DNA from: Paroedura picta | Lineage: Eukaryota; Chordata; Lepidosauria; Squamata; Gekkonidae | DNA length: 64,000 bases | Assembly (NCBI RefSeq): GCF_049243985.1 | Contig: NC_135373.1 | Location: 82,028,213-82,092,212, forward strand | Reading direction: 5' to 3' | In this document: one piece after another, positions 22,963-37,100 of the stretch | Layout: every line of letters starts with the position of its first letter | Numbering within the stretch: the stretch's first letter is position 1 | Translations under genes and position numbers: made by a program | Notes under the pieces: model-generated | The model's database searches: none | Seen by the model: only the letters and a program-made list of their open reading frames with translations | Told to the model about the DNA's origin: nothing

Positions 22963-24359
22963 TGATGTTTCTGAGGCTTTGCCACTTAATCTAGGAAAAA
23001 GCCATTTTTCTGGTTTAAAGGTAGAACTGCAATATGATTGTGGGTGGAGTGCCTGTCTGGATGCTCCACCACTATGGAAAGAGGTCAAAACTAAACTGTA
23101 CTCTCAAAATGTCAGACAGAAACCAAATTGCCATTGCCACATGTTCGTGCACCTCAATTGGATGGTGTTTTACTGGAGGCGTTAGCATATCCACAATCTT
23201 ATTAAAAATGCCATGGTCATTTATACGTTTTCCAGCCACTGTTCATCAGGCCATGTAAAGACAACAAATTGATCTCACCACTCTGTGCTGGGGGACAACC
23301 CAGCATTGATGGTGCCCATAGACCTCTCCTAGAATACATATTTGAATCAAAAAAATTTGGTTGGTTCAAAAGTGAAGCAATATGTTCATCTTAACATTGA
23401 CATCTGCCCGGACATGGCACTGCTTCATCGTAAATTTGCCTCAGGATTTTTTTGGAGAAAAACATGCATGTCCATTTTCTTTGCAGAAGCCTATACCTAT
23501 TGTGCGTGCTGCTTTGATAATTAATGCACAACAATCATGATCAGTTTACAGAACCAAATAAGTTCAGACCTATGGTCAGCCATGATAGTTGCTTTAGTGT
23601 TGCACTGTGAGTTAGGTAACCAAATTAAAAATGCGGGGGGGGGGGAACCAATTGTAGAGCACATTCTCCCATGGGAAAAGAGGCTACCGATAAGGACAGG
23701 GACACACAACAGGTGCAAACATTAGATGACACATGAAGGACAGTGATCGGGTTTTAACGCAGACCCTTCAAGCCTGCTGAGTCCCTGCAGAGCCCCAGTG
23801 CATGTGCAAGGGGGGAAAAGAGTGAAAACCCTACAGAATATTAATCAAATATGAACAAGAACAGATGGAACTCTAGTGGAGAATAATAAAAGTGAGTCTG
23901 AAAGTGCAATCACCAGAACCACAGTGATTACAGGGAAAACATGAAAGGCAGCTGCCGTATGAAAAACACCTCTGTTGATTGAAGCATGTGGGAGGGTTAC
24001 TGCATCACTGGCATACAGTAGAATTTGCCCTTTTAAAATGGAAGTCAGGAATATCAAACTGGTCAATCCTAAGCAATTGTAACCAATTGTTAAATTCACC
24101 CACACACATTCTCGTATAAAATATATCCTTGAAGTTGCTCTCAATCTTTGTGATGACTGAATTTAACCCATCAACAGTGGTTTCTATTGTTAAGGTTACA
24201 AAGTATTTTAAACAATTTTGGTGCTTGTTTCTTGAATTAAACTAGGAATTAATTAATTAAAATTCCTTATAGGCCAAAACACAACTTGATCTTTATTTTG
24301 TTTAAAAGCATACAAAAGTGTATCTTTTTCATCATAGAAATCTAACAAGTTTTAATTTT
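22963..24359. other. Intergenic DNA between L2 end and MDM1, no feature recognised
   Basis: Short chance frames only. A 12-bp G run lies at about 23634. Nothing matches IL22, MDM1 or a repeat family I can name. Confidence 0.3.
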
Positions 24360-24365
24360 TTTATT
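24360..24365 (-). terminator. Candidate MDM1 polyadenylation signal
   Basis: AATAAA on the minus strand about 1.1 kb downstream of the stop. It is a good hexamer but not the only possible one; another lies near 24293-24298. Use is not demonstrated. Confidence 0.3.
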
Positions 24366-25446
24366 TAGGAAATTTATAGGGACTATTACAGGAAACAAAC
24401 CTAATTCCCACCACTTCTTGACACACTATAAAATATCCCCAAATAGTAAACTGGAAGAGACAACACTCAAGACAACACTCCACTGTTTGGTTCTTAAATA
24501 CCTGAGTTTTAAAGACAGAGTGTGGTGAAGTTAATAGCACATCATGATAGTATTCAATGATCTTACCATCAGTATGATTATTTTTGACAAGTCCAACAGA
24601 AATTACATGTATAAAACTCAGTTATCTTGACAGGGAAAAAATATGCAATTTAAACACAACAAAAATGATTTCCTAAAACTCTGTTTCTATTTTTCTGTGA
24701 TGCATTAGAAGTGCTTAACATCCTTCATTACCTCATTATACCAAAATTCTGTAGATATGCTCAACTGTGTTCTACTGAGATATAAATTGGTTGTAAGTCT
24801 TCACTTGATGGGTATAATGCATGTAACTAAGGACTCTAAAAAGTTAGAAAAGGACAGAAGCAAATCCTGGAACTGAGCAGATCAGCCAATCAGGTTGCTA
24901 TTATGTAGGATCATGACATTAACATTTGTGCATATAGTTTACTCGGTAATTTCAGCCTACAAATAGAGAGTTTGACATCGCCTCTGGAGGGAGTCACAAA
25001 CATAATATAAACCCCATTATTACTGAGTAACCAAGGGTAGGTCAAGAATGTTTTAGGGTCCTCCACAAATCACTACTAATTGCTTGGTAGAACTGAATGA
25101 GTGCCAAGGCTGCCCTGGAGTAGAAGGATAGTACTGATGGGTTCAATGTAAGGAATGTAAAATGTGCATATAAATATCCTGGGAAAGGTCCTGGGCCCAA
25201 TGAGTGCCAAGAAAACAGCTGTGATAATGCTGGGCAGCTCAAGGACATAACAAACCATACTGCCACTTACAAGAGATACTGAATCCATTTGAAATTCCAT
25301 ACAAATTGCCATGGAACAGAAATATTTTGTATTATAGCTCAAGAACAGCACAGTGAGGTAGAGATGGATTTAACAGTTTCTGGGCTCTCATCTAACACAA
25401 CACATATTTCACAAAAGTGGTATTAAAATGTCCAAGGAAAACAATA
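24366..25446 (-). other. MDM1 3' flank / probable 3'UTR
   Basis: AT-rich DNA without a recognisable repeat or coding exon between the stop and the candidate poly(A) signal. Several short chance frames occur and none resembles a known protein. Confidence 0.35.
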
Positions 25447-25559
25447 TCACATCTTGCCCCAGAAGTTCTCTTTTCTCTTTTGGGCTCTTTCTAGAACTTG
25501 AGATGCCAGGGAACTAGAAGCAGCTGATCGAGCAGAGAGTTGGGACAATCTGTCATCAT
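25447..25559 (-). CDS. MDM1: MDM1 exon 14 and stop
   Basis: DDDRLSQLSARSAASSSLAS to RKENFWGKM then TGA. Human ends RLSEISARSAASSLRAF to RKENFWGKT. Acceptor TTTACAG. It closes the reading frame exactly. Confidence 0.95.
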
Positions 25560-28136
25560 CTGTAAACACATACACATATACAACATATTATTTTCAATAT
25601 CTAGTTAGGAGCTGGTTGAGAGATTAGATGGATTTTGAAGATAGTTTTATGCAGAGTTGAAGAAATGTTCAAGGTGAGATACGCCCAGCACATCTTCTGA
25701 GCAATTTATTAACGACATGGTGCTTAAAGATCATAGTTTCATTTTTTAAGAATCAATCTTAAAGGCCCGAGTGCAGACCCCACCCAAATATGTTGCTATT
25801 CTTTTGACTGAGGATGCACAAGTCAAACCACTTCAAGGGCCTGCATACAATATCTTTAAACTTAAAAGATATATATAACCCCATATGCACAAGTGGTGAG
25901 ACTACAGGGGATTTTGTAGAATAGCAGGCTGCTGATTCCAATAAACTCAAACATGAGCCCAAAAATATGATCTTCTGCAACAGTGCAAAGCAATTTGGAG
26001 TCCAGATCTTGATTCATATATTGTTTTCAGAAAATAGGGCATGAGCCCCTAAAATGTTCAGCACACCACTTCCTATAATAATCATGCAACTGGTGAGCTG
26101 CCTATATGGGAAGAAATCAATGCCAATAGCAAGTCATAAAGGCTGACAGGTGGCAACATATTCACCTGTGAATAAGTCTGTGTTAGTCCCGTTTAAGCAA
26201 ATGTGAGCATTTCTACTAATATATGTTTTTTTTTTAAAAAATACACATTTCAAGAACTTGCTTTTCCTGACAATTGCAACCCATACTTTTTGAGAAAAAA
26301 AGACCCAGTTTATAACAAACAACACCCAGTTTATTCCAAAATACTTTCTAGTTTGGGGACTATCTTAATCTTTGTATTCAGATCACAAAAGACAGGGCCT
26401 CTAAATGACAAAATAGCAACTTGAGGCATACATACAGGAAAAAATAACAAACAAACAGAATAAGCTGTACATTCGTTATGTACTACAGCTCACAAGCCAT
26501 GTCTTGCAGAGTAACACAATCACAAGAACTTCAGAAGCTTTGTCTGCTCTCATGGTTTGCTTCTTGTCTTGTAATAAAGGCACAGTTTTGTAATGTTCTG
26601 TCATCTTAAAGAAAGTGGTGAATTTGCAGAACATTGATAAAAACCTGCTTGTTTTGAACGCTTTATGCGTTCTATAATTTATAGCTGGTTTGCTAAGCAA
26701 TTTGCACAACTCAAATAATCTTCAGTCCTGGCAGTTTTCTCAAGCTATGAAAACAGCAACATATTAGGTGACCCTCCCTAAGAAGGTACAGTCATTTTCT
26801 ACAAAAGAATGAGCTCCTTCTCTGACCTTCCCAACTACAGTTTGTGTGTGAGGCGAGAGTGCATATGTATTGTCAGCACACAGTGCCAAAGTGCCCACTT
26901 CTCAGTTGGTAAAATGACAGGCCATGACTCTAAGCACTTAATCTTTATTAGTGCTAGAACTAACTGCCTAAGTCAGCACTATGGTGCCACAACTCAGGCT
27001 GCTTTACCGCCTCTTATTCATACCCAAAACCACTTATATGAAATGGAGACCACATGGAAGCCTGCCAAATTACAATGTTACATGGAGAGTGTATTTTAAA
27101 CACTTTTAAAACATGATATATATGATTTCCTGGGTTTACACAAACACCTTAAGTCAAAGTAGTGTGGTATATTTGGCATGTACCAGCTTTATCACCAGAA
27201 AAATAAATGTGCAATTTGACTCTCAAATACCTATTTCCCTGTAATTTATATATCTCACAAGAGCTGCAGAGACTAATCATCTCCCTATTCTGGTCTCTTG
27301 ATGACATTTAGCACAGCCATTCACATCACCTGCTTATTATTGTGTGATCTTTAGTCACATTTTCAATCTAACATGTACTCAGGAAGGTTCATACAATGTG
27401 AGCACTTTTGATATATGTTCCCATCCCAAGGTAATCATGCAACGACCAAGAATGGCTAGAAGCTGAAGTAAAACGCAGCTCATTTTCAAGAGACATTACA
27501 GGGGAGAAAAAGGATGGCAAACAGAAGTTAGACTACATGAATGCTGGTAACAAAGTTGGTGTTAAGAGCTTCGAAACATGTTCCCTTTGAGTTATAACAG
27601 TGTTAATAAGCCATCTTTGGGTGCTTAGCATCTTGTAAGGGTAGAGTTGAAAAAGTTACAGGCATGCTGTGGCAGCCATCACCAAACCCAAGCCCCCTCT
27701 GCCCAATATTTAGCACATGAATCGTGAAAGGCAACACTGGCAGAGAAGTTTTCTACAACCTAATTGCCAAATTTAAAATTCAAAATAAATATACAATGCT
27801 AAAATTTAAACCTGTTGGACAAAAACAGTTTTCAATTTCCTTTCTCATTATTTTTATCATTTTAAAACTGTCATCTTAATTCTCTTCCCTCTGAGCTAAA
27901 AATATAATTCACTTATTCTTTTCTCATGCAATTTATAATTTGACAGAATTCATAAAACATTTCAATTTAAACTCTTAGTGGATTTTATGAATGTAAACTT
28001 TCCACTTTAATGCTGCCAACCAGTTCAGAGTTAATTATAATCAGGAATTTCATTTCTAGTATCTTCTTTAAAAACCCTACTTTGAGCTATGTTTGAATAT
28101 TTATTTATTTATTTATTTATTTGTTTGTTTATTTGT

Positions 28137-28184
<48 letters not shown>

Positions 28185-31100
28185 TATGACTGGAACATAC
28201 GAGCAGGAATTTGAAAAACAGATTAAAGTCAAATATAATTAAATATCTAAATATAGAGAAAAATACCTTCATCGTCATAGTTTCTCTCCTGGAGAGGTAA
28301 TTGCAGCCAACTCTTTTGGGGGCTTGCCACATTTCCTAAAAGAAACAGCACACATGTGTTTCACTTTAACGCTTACTATATTGTGCAGCAGTCTGGGTCC
28401 ATAAAACAAACAAGACTAAGATTGGCCGCTAATACAATTTTTATGACAAATCTGTGAGCTACCAAAATTTGCGTCCATTCTTAGACTGGAACTAGATCAG
28501 CATTCTGGCGAAACCACAGCCTGAATATTGCCATTATATTTGAAACTCGAAATAATGCTTTCTGAGGGTAAGAGCTTTATTATATGAAATCAAATAATTT
28601 CTCCAGTTCACAGAATCAGACTACAGCAGGGGAAAAAATGATATTTGGGGGCATACAAAGGATTTAGTTTTTAGAACATAAGACTATTAAGCCACCAATT
28701 ATGGAGATTGATAATAATAGTACCATTGCACAATTCCAAGGTATAGATGAGCAATTATGTTTGCAAGACTAACTGCATTACCATCTGCAATTTCTGAAGG
28801 ACGTAAGTCAGGGATACCATTCTCAGGTTGTGGTTTAGGCACGTCAGAAACCGTGACCCAAGTACTGTTTGAATATCCATCCATGGTATAATGAGGCTAC
28901 AGCAAAACTGATTACACTCCTTATACAACAGTTGGAATGACTGTCCTCCAAATATTTAGTTACTAAATTTTTAACAGATTTATTACAAAAAAACAGGTTT
29001 TTAGCTCAATTCTTGTTCAGGCCATGATAATTCAGACAGCTTGTAAGAGACATGTTCAGGCCTTGTTTTCTCTGGCCTGAATTCTTCCTTTTTCACCTCT
29101 TATTTCCTACTGGGTCTGACAGATACTACTCAAGAGCCATAGGTTAGAGTAGAGTAAGAATAACAGAAAGCAGTCAATTACCTCTTATCAGGAAAGTAAT
29201 TTGAAAAAAATACTTAACAGCCAACAGGTTAATTCATTTTGATCTCAACAGAGCCTTTCCCCAATGAAAGGATTCCTTTTTTTTTTTTTTTAAAGTTTTT
29301 ATTTTTATTTTCCAAAATTAAAGACAGTAAGATATATGCAATCTATGTTGTCAATACAGAAAAAAAAGGACTATGCTCTTCATTTAATACATTTGGTTCC
29401 CTGTTTCAATTCCCTTTGTGTTATTTTTTTAGATAGTTCAGGTAAGGGCCCCATTGTTCTTGAAAGGCCTCTTCTGTTTTTCCATTAATTATCAGTGTCA
29501 GTTTAGCCATCTTGGCAAAGTCAGCTAGTTTGTTCAGCCAGTCTTCTGTCGAGGGTAGTTCTTGCGTTTTCCATTTCTTGGCCAATTCTAGTCTTGCTGC
29601 CGTCGTCGCGTAGAAGAAGAAGCTCTGTGTGTGGGTTGGGAGGCACTGAGGAGGAACACTTAATAACATAGCTTCAGCTTTCATAGGGAATCTAAGACCC
29701 CACATTTTCTGCATAATAGTATGTATTTTTGCCCAAAACTTATAAACTTTTTCACATCTCCACCACATATGAAAAAAAGAACCTACTTTATCATCACATA
29801 ACAGTTTATATATTTGGCCCTGTAAATGTGGTTTATCTTGGATTACTAAGTTTTCAAACTCTGGTATTGGGGCCTCTAGATTTAACGGTTGCTGGAACTC
29901 TGCTTTAAATCTGGATACTAGTTGGTTGTACTCTAACCATTGAATTTCTACTCCTTCATCCTTTATTGTTTGTATATCCTTAAGCTTACCAGTCTTTGAT
30001 ATTAAGTCTTTGTACTGAATACAGGTCAACCTTTTTTGTTGAGCTTTACCAAAATGTGCCTCAATTGGCGATTTCAATATTGATGGTGTGGGGGAAAGTC
30101 TCTTATTATATCTTGACCATACATTCATAAGCCCACTAGTCCAGGTATTTGCTACTACTTTTTGTTTTTGTTTCCCTGCTGGCCATAGTCTTTCATGAAA
30201 ACTGTTACCCATAGTTTTTCTTTCAAATACCAATTCTCTTGAGTGCGGTTCCCGTATCCAGTCCACTATGTATGTAAGTGTTGCTGCGTCTTTGTATAGT
30301 TTTAAATTGGGTACACCTTGGCCTCCTCTCTCCTTCACGTCTTGAAGTATTTTAAAAGCAACTCTTGGCCTTTTTCCACTCCAAATAAATTTGTTAATCG
30401 CTGATTGCCATTTTCTTAGCGTTTTTTCCTGGACCACTATTGGTAACATTTGGAACAAAAAGTTGAATTTAGGCAACAGGTTCATCTTGACCGTAGCCAT
30501 TCGAGCTGACCAGGACAGTTTTAACTCGTTCCATCTTTTGATATCCAGTTGCATGTTCTTCCAGAGTCTTTCATAGTTACCAATGAAGAGTTCTTGGAAT
30601 TCTTTGTCTAGATAGATTCCCAGATATTTCACCCATTTGGGATTTGTCTCACATCCGGTTTTTCGGTTGATATTTTGCACTTCGAGATCTGTGGCTCCCT
30701 GTAAAACGATTTTTGTTTTATCCTTATTTATTTTGTACCCTGAGTAATGTCCAAAGTCTTTCAATAGTTCCAGGAGAGGGGGAATTGACGCTTTTGGGTT
30801 CATGACAGTACACACTACATCATCAGCATAACATTTTAATTTGAATTCCTGATCATCTATTTTGATTCCCATGATCTCCTCTGTGGCTCTTATCTTAGTT
30901 GTCAGCATTTCCAGTACCAGGTTAAATAACAATGGAGACAAAGGACATCCTTGTCTGGTGCCTTTACCTATTTTAATGGATTGTTTTGTAAGCATTCCAT
31001 TTATTAAGATTCTGGCTTCTTGTTCCGAATATATTTGTCTGATGAATTCCAGGAAAGTACCACCCCCAATGAAAGGATTCCTATCCTGAGATCACAGTAA

Positions 31101-34100
31101 CATAGGCATAGTGAACAGTATTATCTCAGTTTGTTTTAAAACAATTTGGCTGTAGCTGTCCAATAAAGATAAAATTATCACGTTTTGACACTGTTTATAT
31201 GAAACATTTGTATGCTTCCTTTCTGTCCAATTAGGTCCATGAAGGCAGCATACAAAAAGACACTGCAATCAATTCAAAATAAGAGGAGCTGCTAACATAG
31301 CCTTGCTCCAATTAGAACATAACCAGTACTACACTAGACAGAGTTACTCCAGGCAAAGTCCATAGAAATCACTCTGCAAATAACTGCACTGCAATTATGG
31401 TTGCTATCAAGAAAATAGAGAAGTCAAAGTAACTTCAAGTGGAAGGTGTGCCTGTCTAAAGAAGAGCAAGGAAAGAGAACCAACCATTATGCTGAAATTC
31501 TGGATCCCTGAGAGTTCCTTGAATTCGCCGTGATGGACTCCAATAGGATGAAGCAGAGTCCTTTGCTGATTTTAATGCAGGAAATATAGGTGTATGCTCT
31601 GAATGCATTGTAATTGGAGAGGTTCTTACACCAGAAAGATCTAGTCCAGGCCACTGATCTTTCCGTAGTGGCAAAGAGTCATGAGTTTTCAGCCCAGCAG
31701 ACAAAAGAGGAGGCCGCCATGTAGCTTCTACTTCATCCTAAAATGCAAAGGAAAAGATGTGTAAAGAACTGCTATATGAGGTATTACCCAGACACCACTA
31801 CTGCAGAATTGTTCACAGGAAATTCAGTATCTTAGGGGCTTTACGCACTCCTTCAAAATCGCACAATGGTTGCCAATTGAAAACGCTACAGTTTTGCCAT
31901 TATGCACAACGTCGTTTACAATCTGCCACACACCTGAAACCGATCCGCAAAAAGCGCTTCCTTGTAGCGTTTTCAGGGAAATCCCCAAAAGTGGATTCAC
32001 CCTCCGGAAAGCGCTACACTCCTGCAACCAATCAGCAACACTAGCGGGAAAGTTCTGTGCGTTACCATTGTTGTGGTTTCTACCAAGTCCCTCCCCCTGG
32101 CTCTCTCCTCTGATCTTCCGGTGAAGCGATCGCCATTTTTTTTTCTCCGAGAGAGCAGAGATCAACGCACCGGCGAGCCTCCGTTTAGAGGCTTCCCCGG
32201 CTTCAGTCCCTCCCCAGAGCTGTTTAGTCACTAAGCACAAACAACAGAGAAGCCCGTTTGCTGATGTATTTTCCCTTTATTTTTCTCACTGTTTTCGGCC
32301 GAAAATCGCGCCCGTGAGGGGGGGGGTTCACTCGGGGGGAGCGTGGCAACGATGAAACGGCAGCTCAAACACACCTGCCAGCTGGATGGGTCTCTCCGTT
32401 GCAACGAATCAATGCATATTCGTTGCAACAGGTGTGGTTTTTTTTTTTTAAACCTTTCTTAAAGGGAAAGGGGCTGTTTGGGAGCATGCTAACGGCCGCC
32501 CATTGGCTGTTTGACGGCCAGGGGCGGGACGAGCTTGGCAATAGCGCTTCCTGGCTAGCGATTTTTGCCGAGACCGGAAGCCTGTGGGAAACGATAGAAA
32601 CGCAACTGGATTCCACTACAAAGGCAGGTATGCATAACGACGAATTCCACTATTTTAAATGGCGATTTTTTGTTCAGCAAACAATTTGCTACAAGGATCC
32701 CGGTGCGGAAAGCCCCTTAGTATTTGCATGGACATATTTCCCAGTAGTTTGTTCTGTATCCGATTCTTCCATACTATTGATACTAAAATTATTTTTAAGG
32801 AAAGATATATTACCATGGGCACTTCCTCAAGAGTACTATGGATCCATAACAGAAAAAGTGACCAGCAACATTCCTCCTTTTGTACCTTCTGGGGCTCTTT
32901 TTATCCTCCATCAGTCCAGGTTTGAAAGCAGCCTGTGGCAACTAGTCTTTCATATATAACCTCTAGACATTTTTCAGGCAGTCAAAAAGTGACATCGCTA
33001 CTTGTGAATGCTTTGGATCCCAGGCAATGTGGAATGAACCTTGTATCCTCCCTTCTCCCACATGAACTTTGCATACCTGTCCTCCCAAATACTACACAAA
33101 TTAGCTAGGAACAGTGACATCAGGTTATACACATTATTCCTGTACTATCCATATGTCCAGTGGAGAAATGAACATTTTCACTCACATACCCCAACCCCTT
33201 AGTCCAATTTATCTGATGAGTAACACAAATTCTAATGTTGGAACTAACACAGTTCCGCAGGAGCTCTTCCACTAGGCTTATGGTTGGGGCTATGCTAATA
33301 GAGGTTTCCCATAATACCACCACTGGAGACTGAGTAGAGCAGGGGAGAGAAGTGGGGTGGGGGACGGTCTTTGGCTGTGATTATTAGTTGTAGGTTTGTG
33401 GGTGGGGGGGTTGTGCTTTTATTGTTGTTTTATTGTCATTAGCTGCCGCGAGCCGCAGATTGGGAGTGACAGCCTAAAATATAATTCTAAATAAATTGAA
33501 TAATAGATTAACAGAATTTTTAAAAAGTTGCATAGCTATTACAAATATCACAATAATCATACATGGTTCCCAGCTCTACTCCTATGTTTCTTGTCTGACA
33601 AAAATTACAACTCCTTGAATCTCTGTAAATCACTAAATGGTGTGTGTAAAAAAGAAACCTGTCACTTTATATAGTCAGTTTTCACAGTTCCACCACAGCT
33701 TACCCTACTTACCCTTTTTGTGCATTCTTTTGATACCTGGTTTTCTGAAGACCCCTTCTTTATTTGTACCAAGGATGAAGGATTTACTTTAGAAGGAGAT
33801 ACTAAAACAGCACCACCTAAAGTACAGAAAAGAGCAATATTGACGTTAATGCAAGATCTCCAGGAATACATTAATTCCAGTTCTTTTATTAGTATAGGTT
33901 TCTTTAACTATAAACTTTTTACCAGTAGTAGGTGTGGTAAGATCATGATGAGTTCTCTGGGATCCACCATGAAGTCTTAGCTGTGGTGTAGAAACCCTAC
34001 CACCTTCTCGGGAAGATACGGAACAACAATCTGACCTATCACCTGAGGGACTCACAAGTGAAACATTCCCTCTGAAAAATACAAACACATAACCTCTGTT

Positions 34101-37100
34101 AGGCCACAACATACAAAAATATACATACTGAAAAATAATTACCCTATATTTTATTGGCAGTCATCATTACCAGTTACTGAAACTAGAAGCTTATCTTGGT
34201 TGCTTCTGCAATAAAAAGATAGCTAAAAACACACAGCCAAAAGCAATATGAATGAGCTAGAAAAAAACAACAGAAGTCACAAGAAATCTATTGAAAATGT
34301 ATACAATTCGGTCTTGTGATGTTTTGCCCCCCACAAAATTGTTTCAGGGAGATGATCTGAATTTTATGCCTCTAGCAGACAGAACCATCATAACAACATC
34401 CAGCCTAAATTATTGTCAATTTGTATCCATTATGATTTGGTCCTAAAGTACCGTATTTGCCGGCATATAAGACAACTGGACGTATAAGACGACCCCCCAA
34501 CATTTCCACTCAAAATATAGAGTTTGTTACATTACATTACAGTACTATGGGCAGCTATGTCTATCCCAACTGAAGTGCACCCGGCGTATAGGACGACCCC
34601 CCACTTGGAGGCATGTTTTTCAGGGGGGGAAAGTAGTCTTATACACCAGCAAATACTGTAATCTAAACGGCTTCCTTCTTCCTGATCATGATTCTTTGCG
34701 TCCATTATCTTTGGAGAAAAGTAGGCTATAAAGGTTATTAGTAAATAATTTTGAAAAATCCTGTATTATCATCTGGTAATATTAGTTACCTGATTGTCTT
34801 CTCTTTACTAAAATGCATCCTATATTGGTGTCTACAAAACAGTCGCTATGCACCTACACATATTTGCCAGTATAAGGAGTGGGGCTTGCCCTGTTAATTT
34901 CACCATTTGCAATTTTCAGACACCTGGAAAATGGTGGCTTGAAAATAATCACAAATGTCTGTCTTTGTAATGTGAAATGTTAATATTTGATTATTCCCAT
35001 ATTATAAAACCACTAGTAAATAAGCCCGCTGTAGGCAAAATGCAGCGGGCGCTAGCAGGGTGCGCGAAGAGGGCGGCGGGGCTGTGCGGCCCTGCCTGGC
35101 AAGGGCGGGGGCGTCGTGTGGGCCTGGTGCCTACCTGGGGTGGAGTCGCAGGAGCTGGGCGGCTGGTGCTCCGTGGGGCAGAGCGGAGCTTGCGGCGGCG
35201 GTCCCCCAGGTTCCTTTGGCGGCGGCTGCTGGCTGGCTGCGCCGGGGGGGCCAAGTGTTGGCGGCAGCGGCAGGCGGTGGCCTGACGCGCCGGGAGGCGC
35301 TTTGCGCCTCCTGACGCACCAGGCCACCAGCAAAGGAGCAACTGCGAGCCGCACTGTGCGCGGCTCACAGTTGCTCGGGGCTGGCAATCGGAGGGACCAA
35401 TCGGCAGTGTCTGTCCGGAGGAAGGGTCTGTCCGATTGTCTGTCCGGAGGAAGGGTCCAATCCGGACCCTTCCTCATCCCGGACACATCCCGCCCCAGAA
35501 CCCCTTACCGCTTTATTTAGTCCGTGGTGCCCGCGGCGCCGCGGGAGGTGTTAAGATGTGTTTTCAGCCATTTTCCAGTTTATTCTGTACTAGTTATAAA
35601 GCCTATTGAGGAAGGGAAAGCAGCACAGAAGATGGTTTTAAATGTAATAAAACAATCTCAATAAAAGTGAATTAGTCAGAAAATGTGGGCAGATTCTCCA
35701 TACAGGACAGCTAACATCTCTATACAGAATGACTAACAGTGACACACAATCCTCTGTCTAAATAGAAACACATACATTCTTAAATTACCAGCAGTTCACT
35801 ATCTGTAAACTGACCTGGGGGGAAATCCTAAACCCACTATGTAACCAATCAGATTTCCCAGTCATTTCAGTGGCAGTTGAACTGGCCTACTAAAATGGCT
35901 TTGTAAGTTGTATTGGGAGATAGAGCAATATTTACCCTTGCTGGTTATTTGTATTGCTATCCTTATCACTTTCTTTTTCAAAGTCTTCTGATTCCTTTTT
36001 AGTTGCTTTTTCCTTTTCTTCCTCAACGGGAAGATCTTCCAGCTTTTCAGCACTGCCCGGTTCACCCCAAACTAGGCGCCGTTTGATTGGAAGAGTGGCA
36101 GCATCTGATACACCCAGCTTCTCTGTATTGTTTTTGGTTAGCTGTTCTGACAATTCAGGCCGTAGCAATGCCTCAGGACTTAGAGAGATCTGCTTCTCAG
36201 AGACCCTGTATGAACAGCAAGCAGATGGTGCACTGAACATTACTTTATGATCTATATTCCCAGAAATGGGCAAACATGTGTCAAATCCAGATTAAATTTT
36301 TCATCAGCAGAATGCGACTTTCCTGTGTCACCTCTTCCACTGATCTCCACAAAATGCTGCTCCTGGGGATAAAAGATCCAGGCTCCAGCAGTGTCATGTA
36401 TAGTGTATCAAATGTAATACGCTATACACAACACTGCTGGAGCCTGGATCTTAGTGTCATGCATGGTGTATCACATTTGATATCATTTATACTTCAATAA
36501 AACTTATATAGTAATTGGTTGTCCTATTAAATTATTGTTTACAGCCAGTATCCAACCTAGGCAGCCTCTGGGCTTGTGTCTCTCAAACAACAGATCTCCT
36601 GGCAAAATGCTTTTGGAACTAAGGATGTTTTCAAAGACCTTCTGTAAAATGACAGCCTCAAAGAAAATAAAATCTGACTTGAAACATCTCAAGTAACTTT
36701 CTTGAGTCTGAACTGTTGAACTGGTACATAGAACTTGTGAAGGCTTAAAATCATGCCCAGAGACCTGGAAAGGAAGCATATTGTTCTTGCATGCTAGTGA
36801 ACTCACAGTGTCTATTACACACTCTAAGATGTATCCCTATAGGGATACCACTGAATGTTGCCTTTCTTGCTTCCCACATGCAACTTGTTTTATGCAGCAA
36901 GTATAGCAGACTTCACTATAGAAACTTGTTTCCACAAGAGAATTTGCCATCTTACCTAGTCTATATACACTTAAGAAGTACAAACAGTTCAGCTTCACTT
37001 GGAAATCTACTTGGATAGTACTGCACTTAAAAAAACTTAAAAGAGAAACTGTGGAAAACTTTACATCAATGATCTCTCAACAAAATAGGTAACTGAGATA

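Noticed and set aside
31456-31484. Read-through extension of MDM1 exon 12 (GWFSFLALL then stop)
   Set aside because: It would truncate the protein; splicing at 31485 to exon 13 keeps the conserved C-terminus.
34977-35520. Possible divergent transcript start
   Set aside because: No splice donors or conserved peptide; the Helitron explanation accounts for the composition.
35040-35530. GC-rich block with overlapping long frames on both strands, considered as a gene or promoter CpG island
   Set aside because: It lies inside an MDM1 intron, is bounded by Helitron-type ends and has a related copy at 49.1-49.5 kb; open frames reflect GC content.
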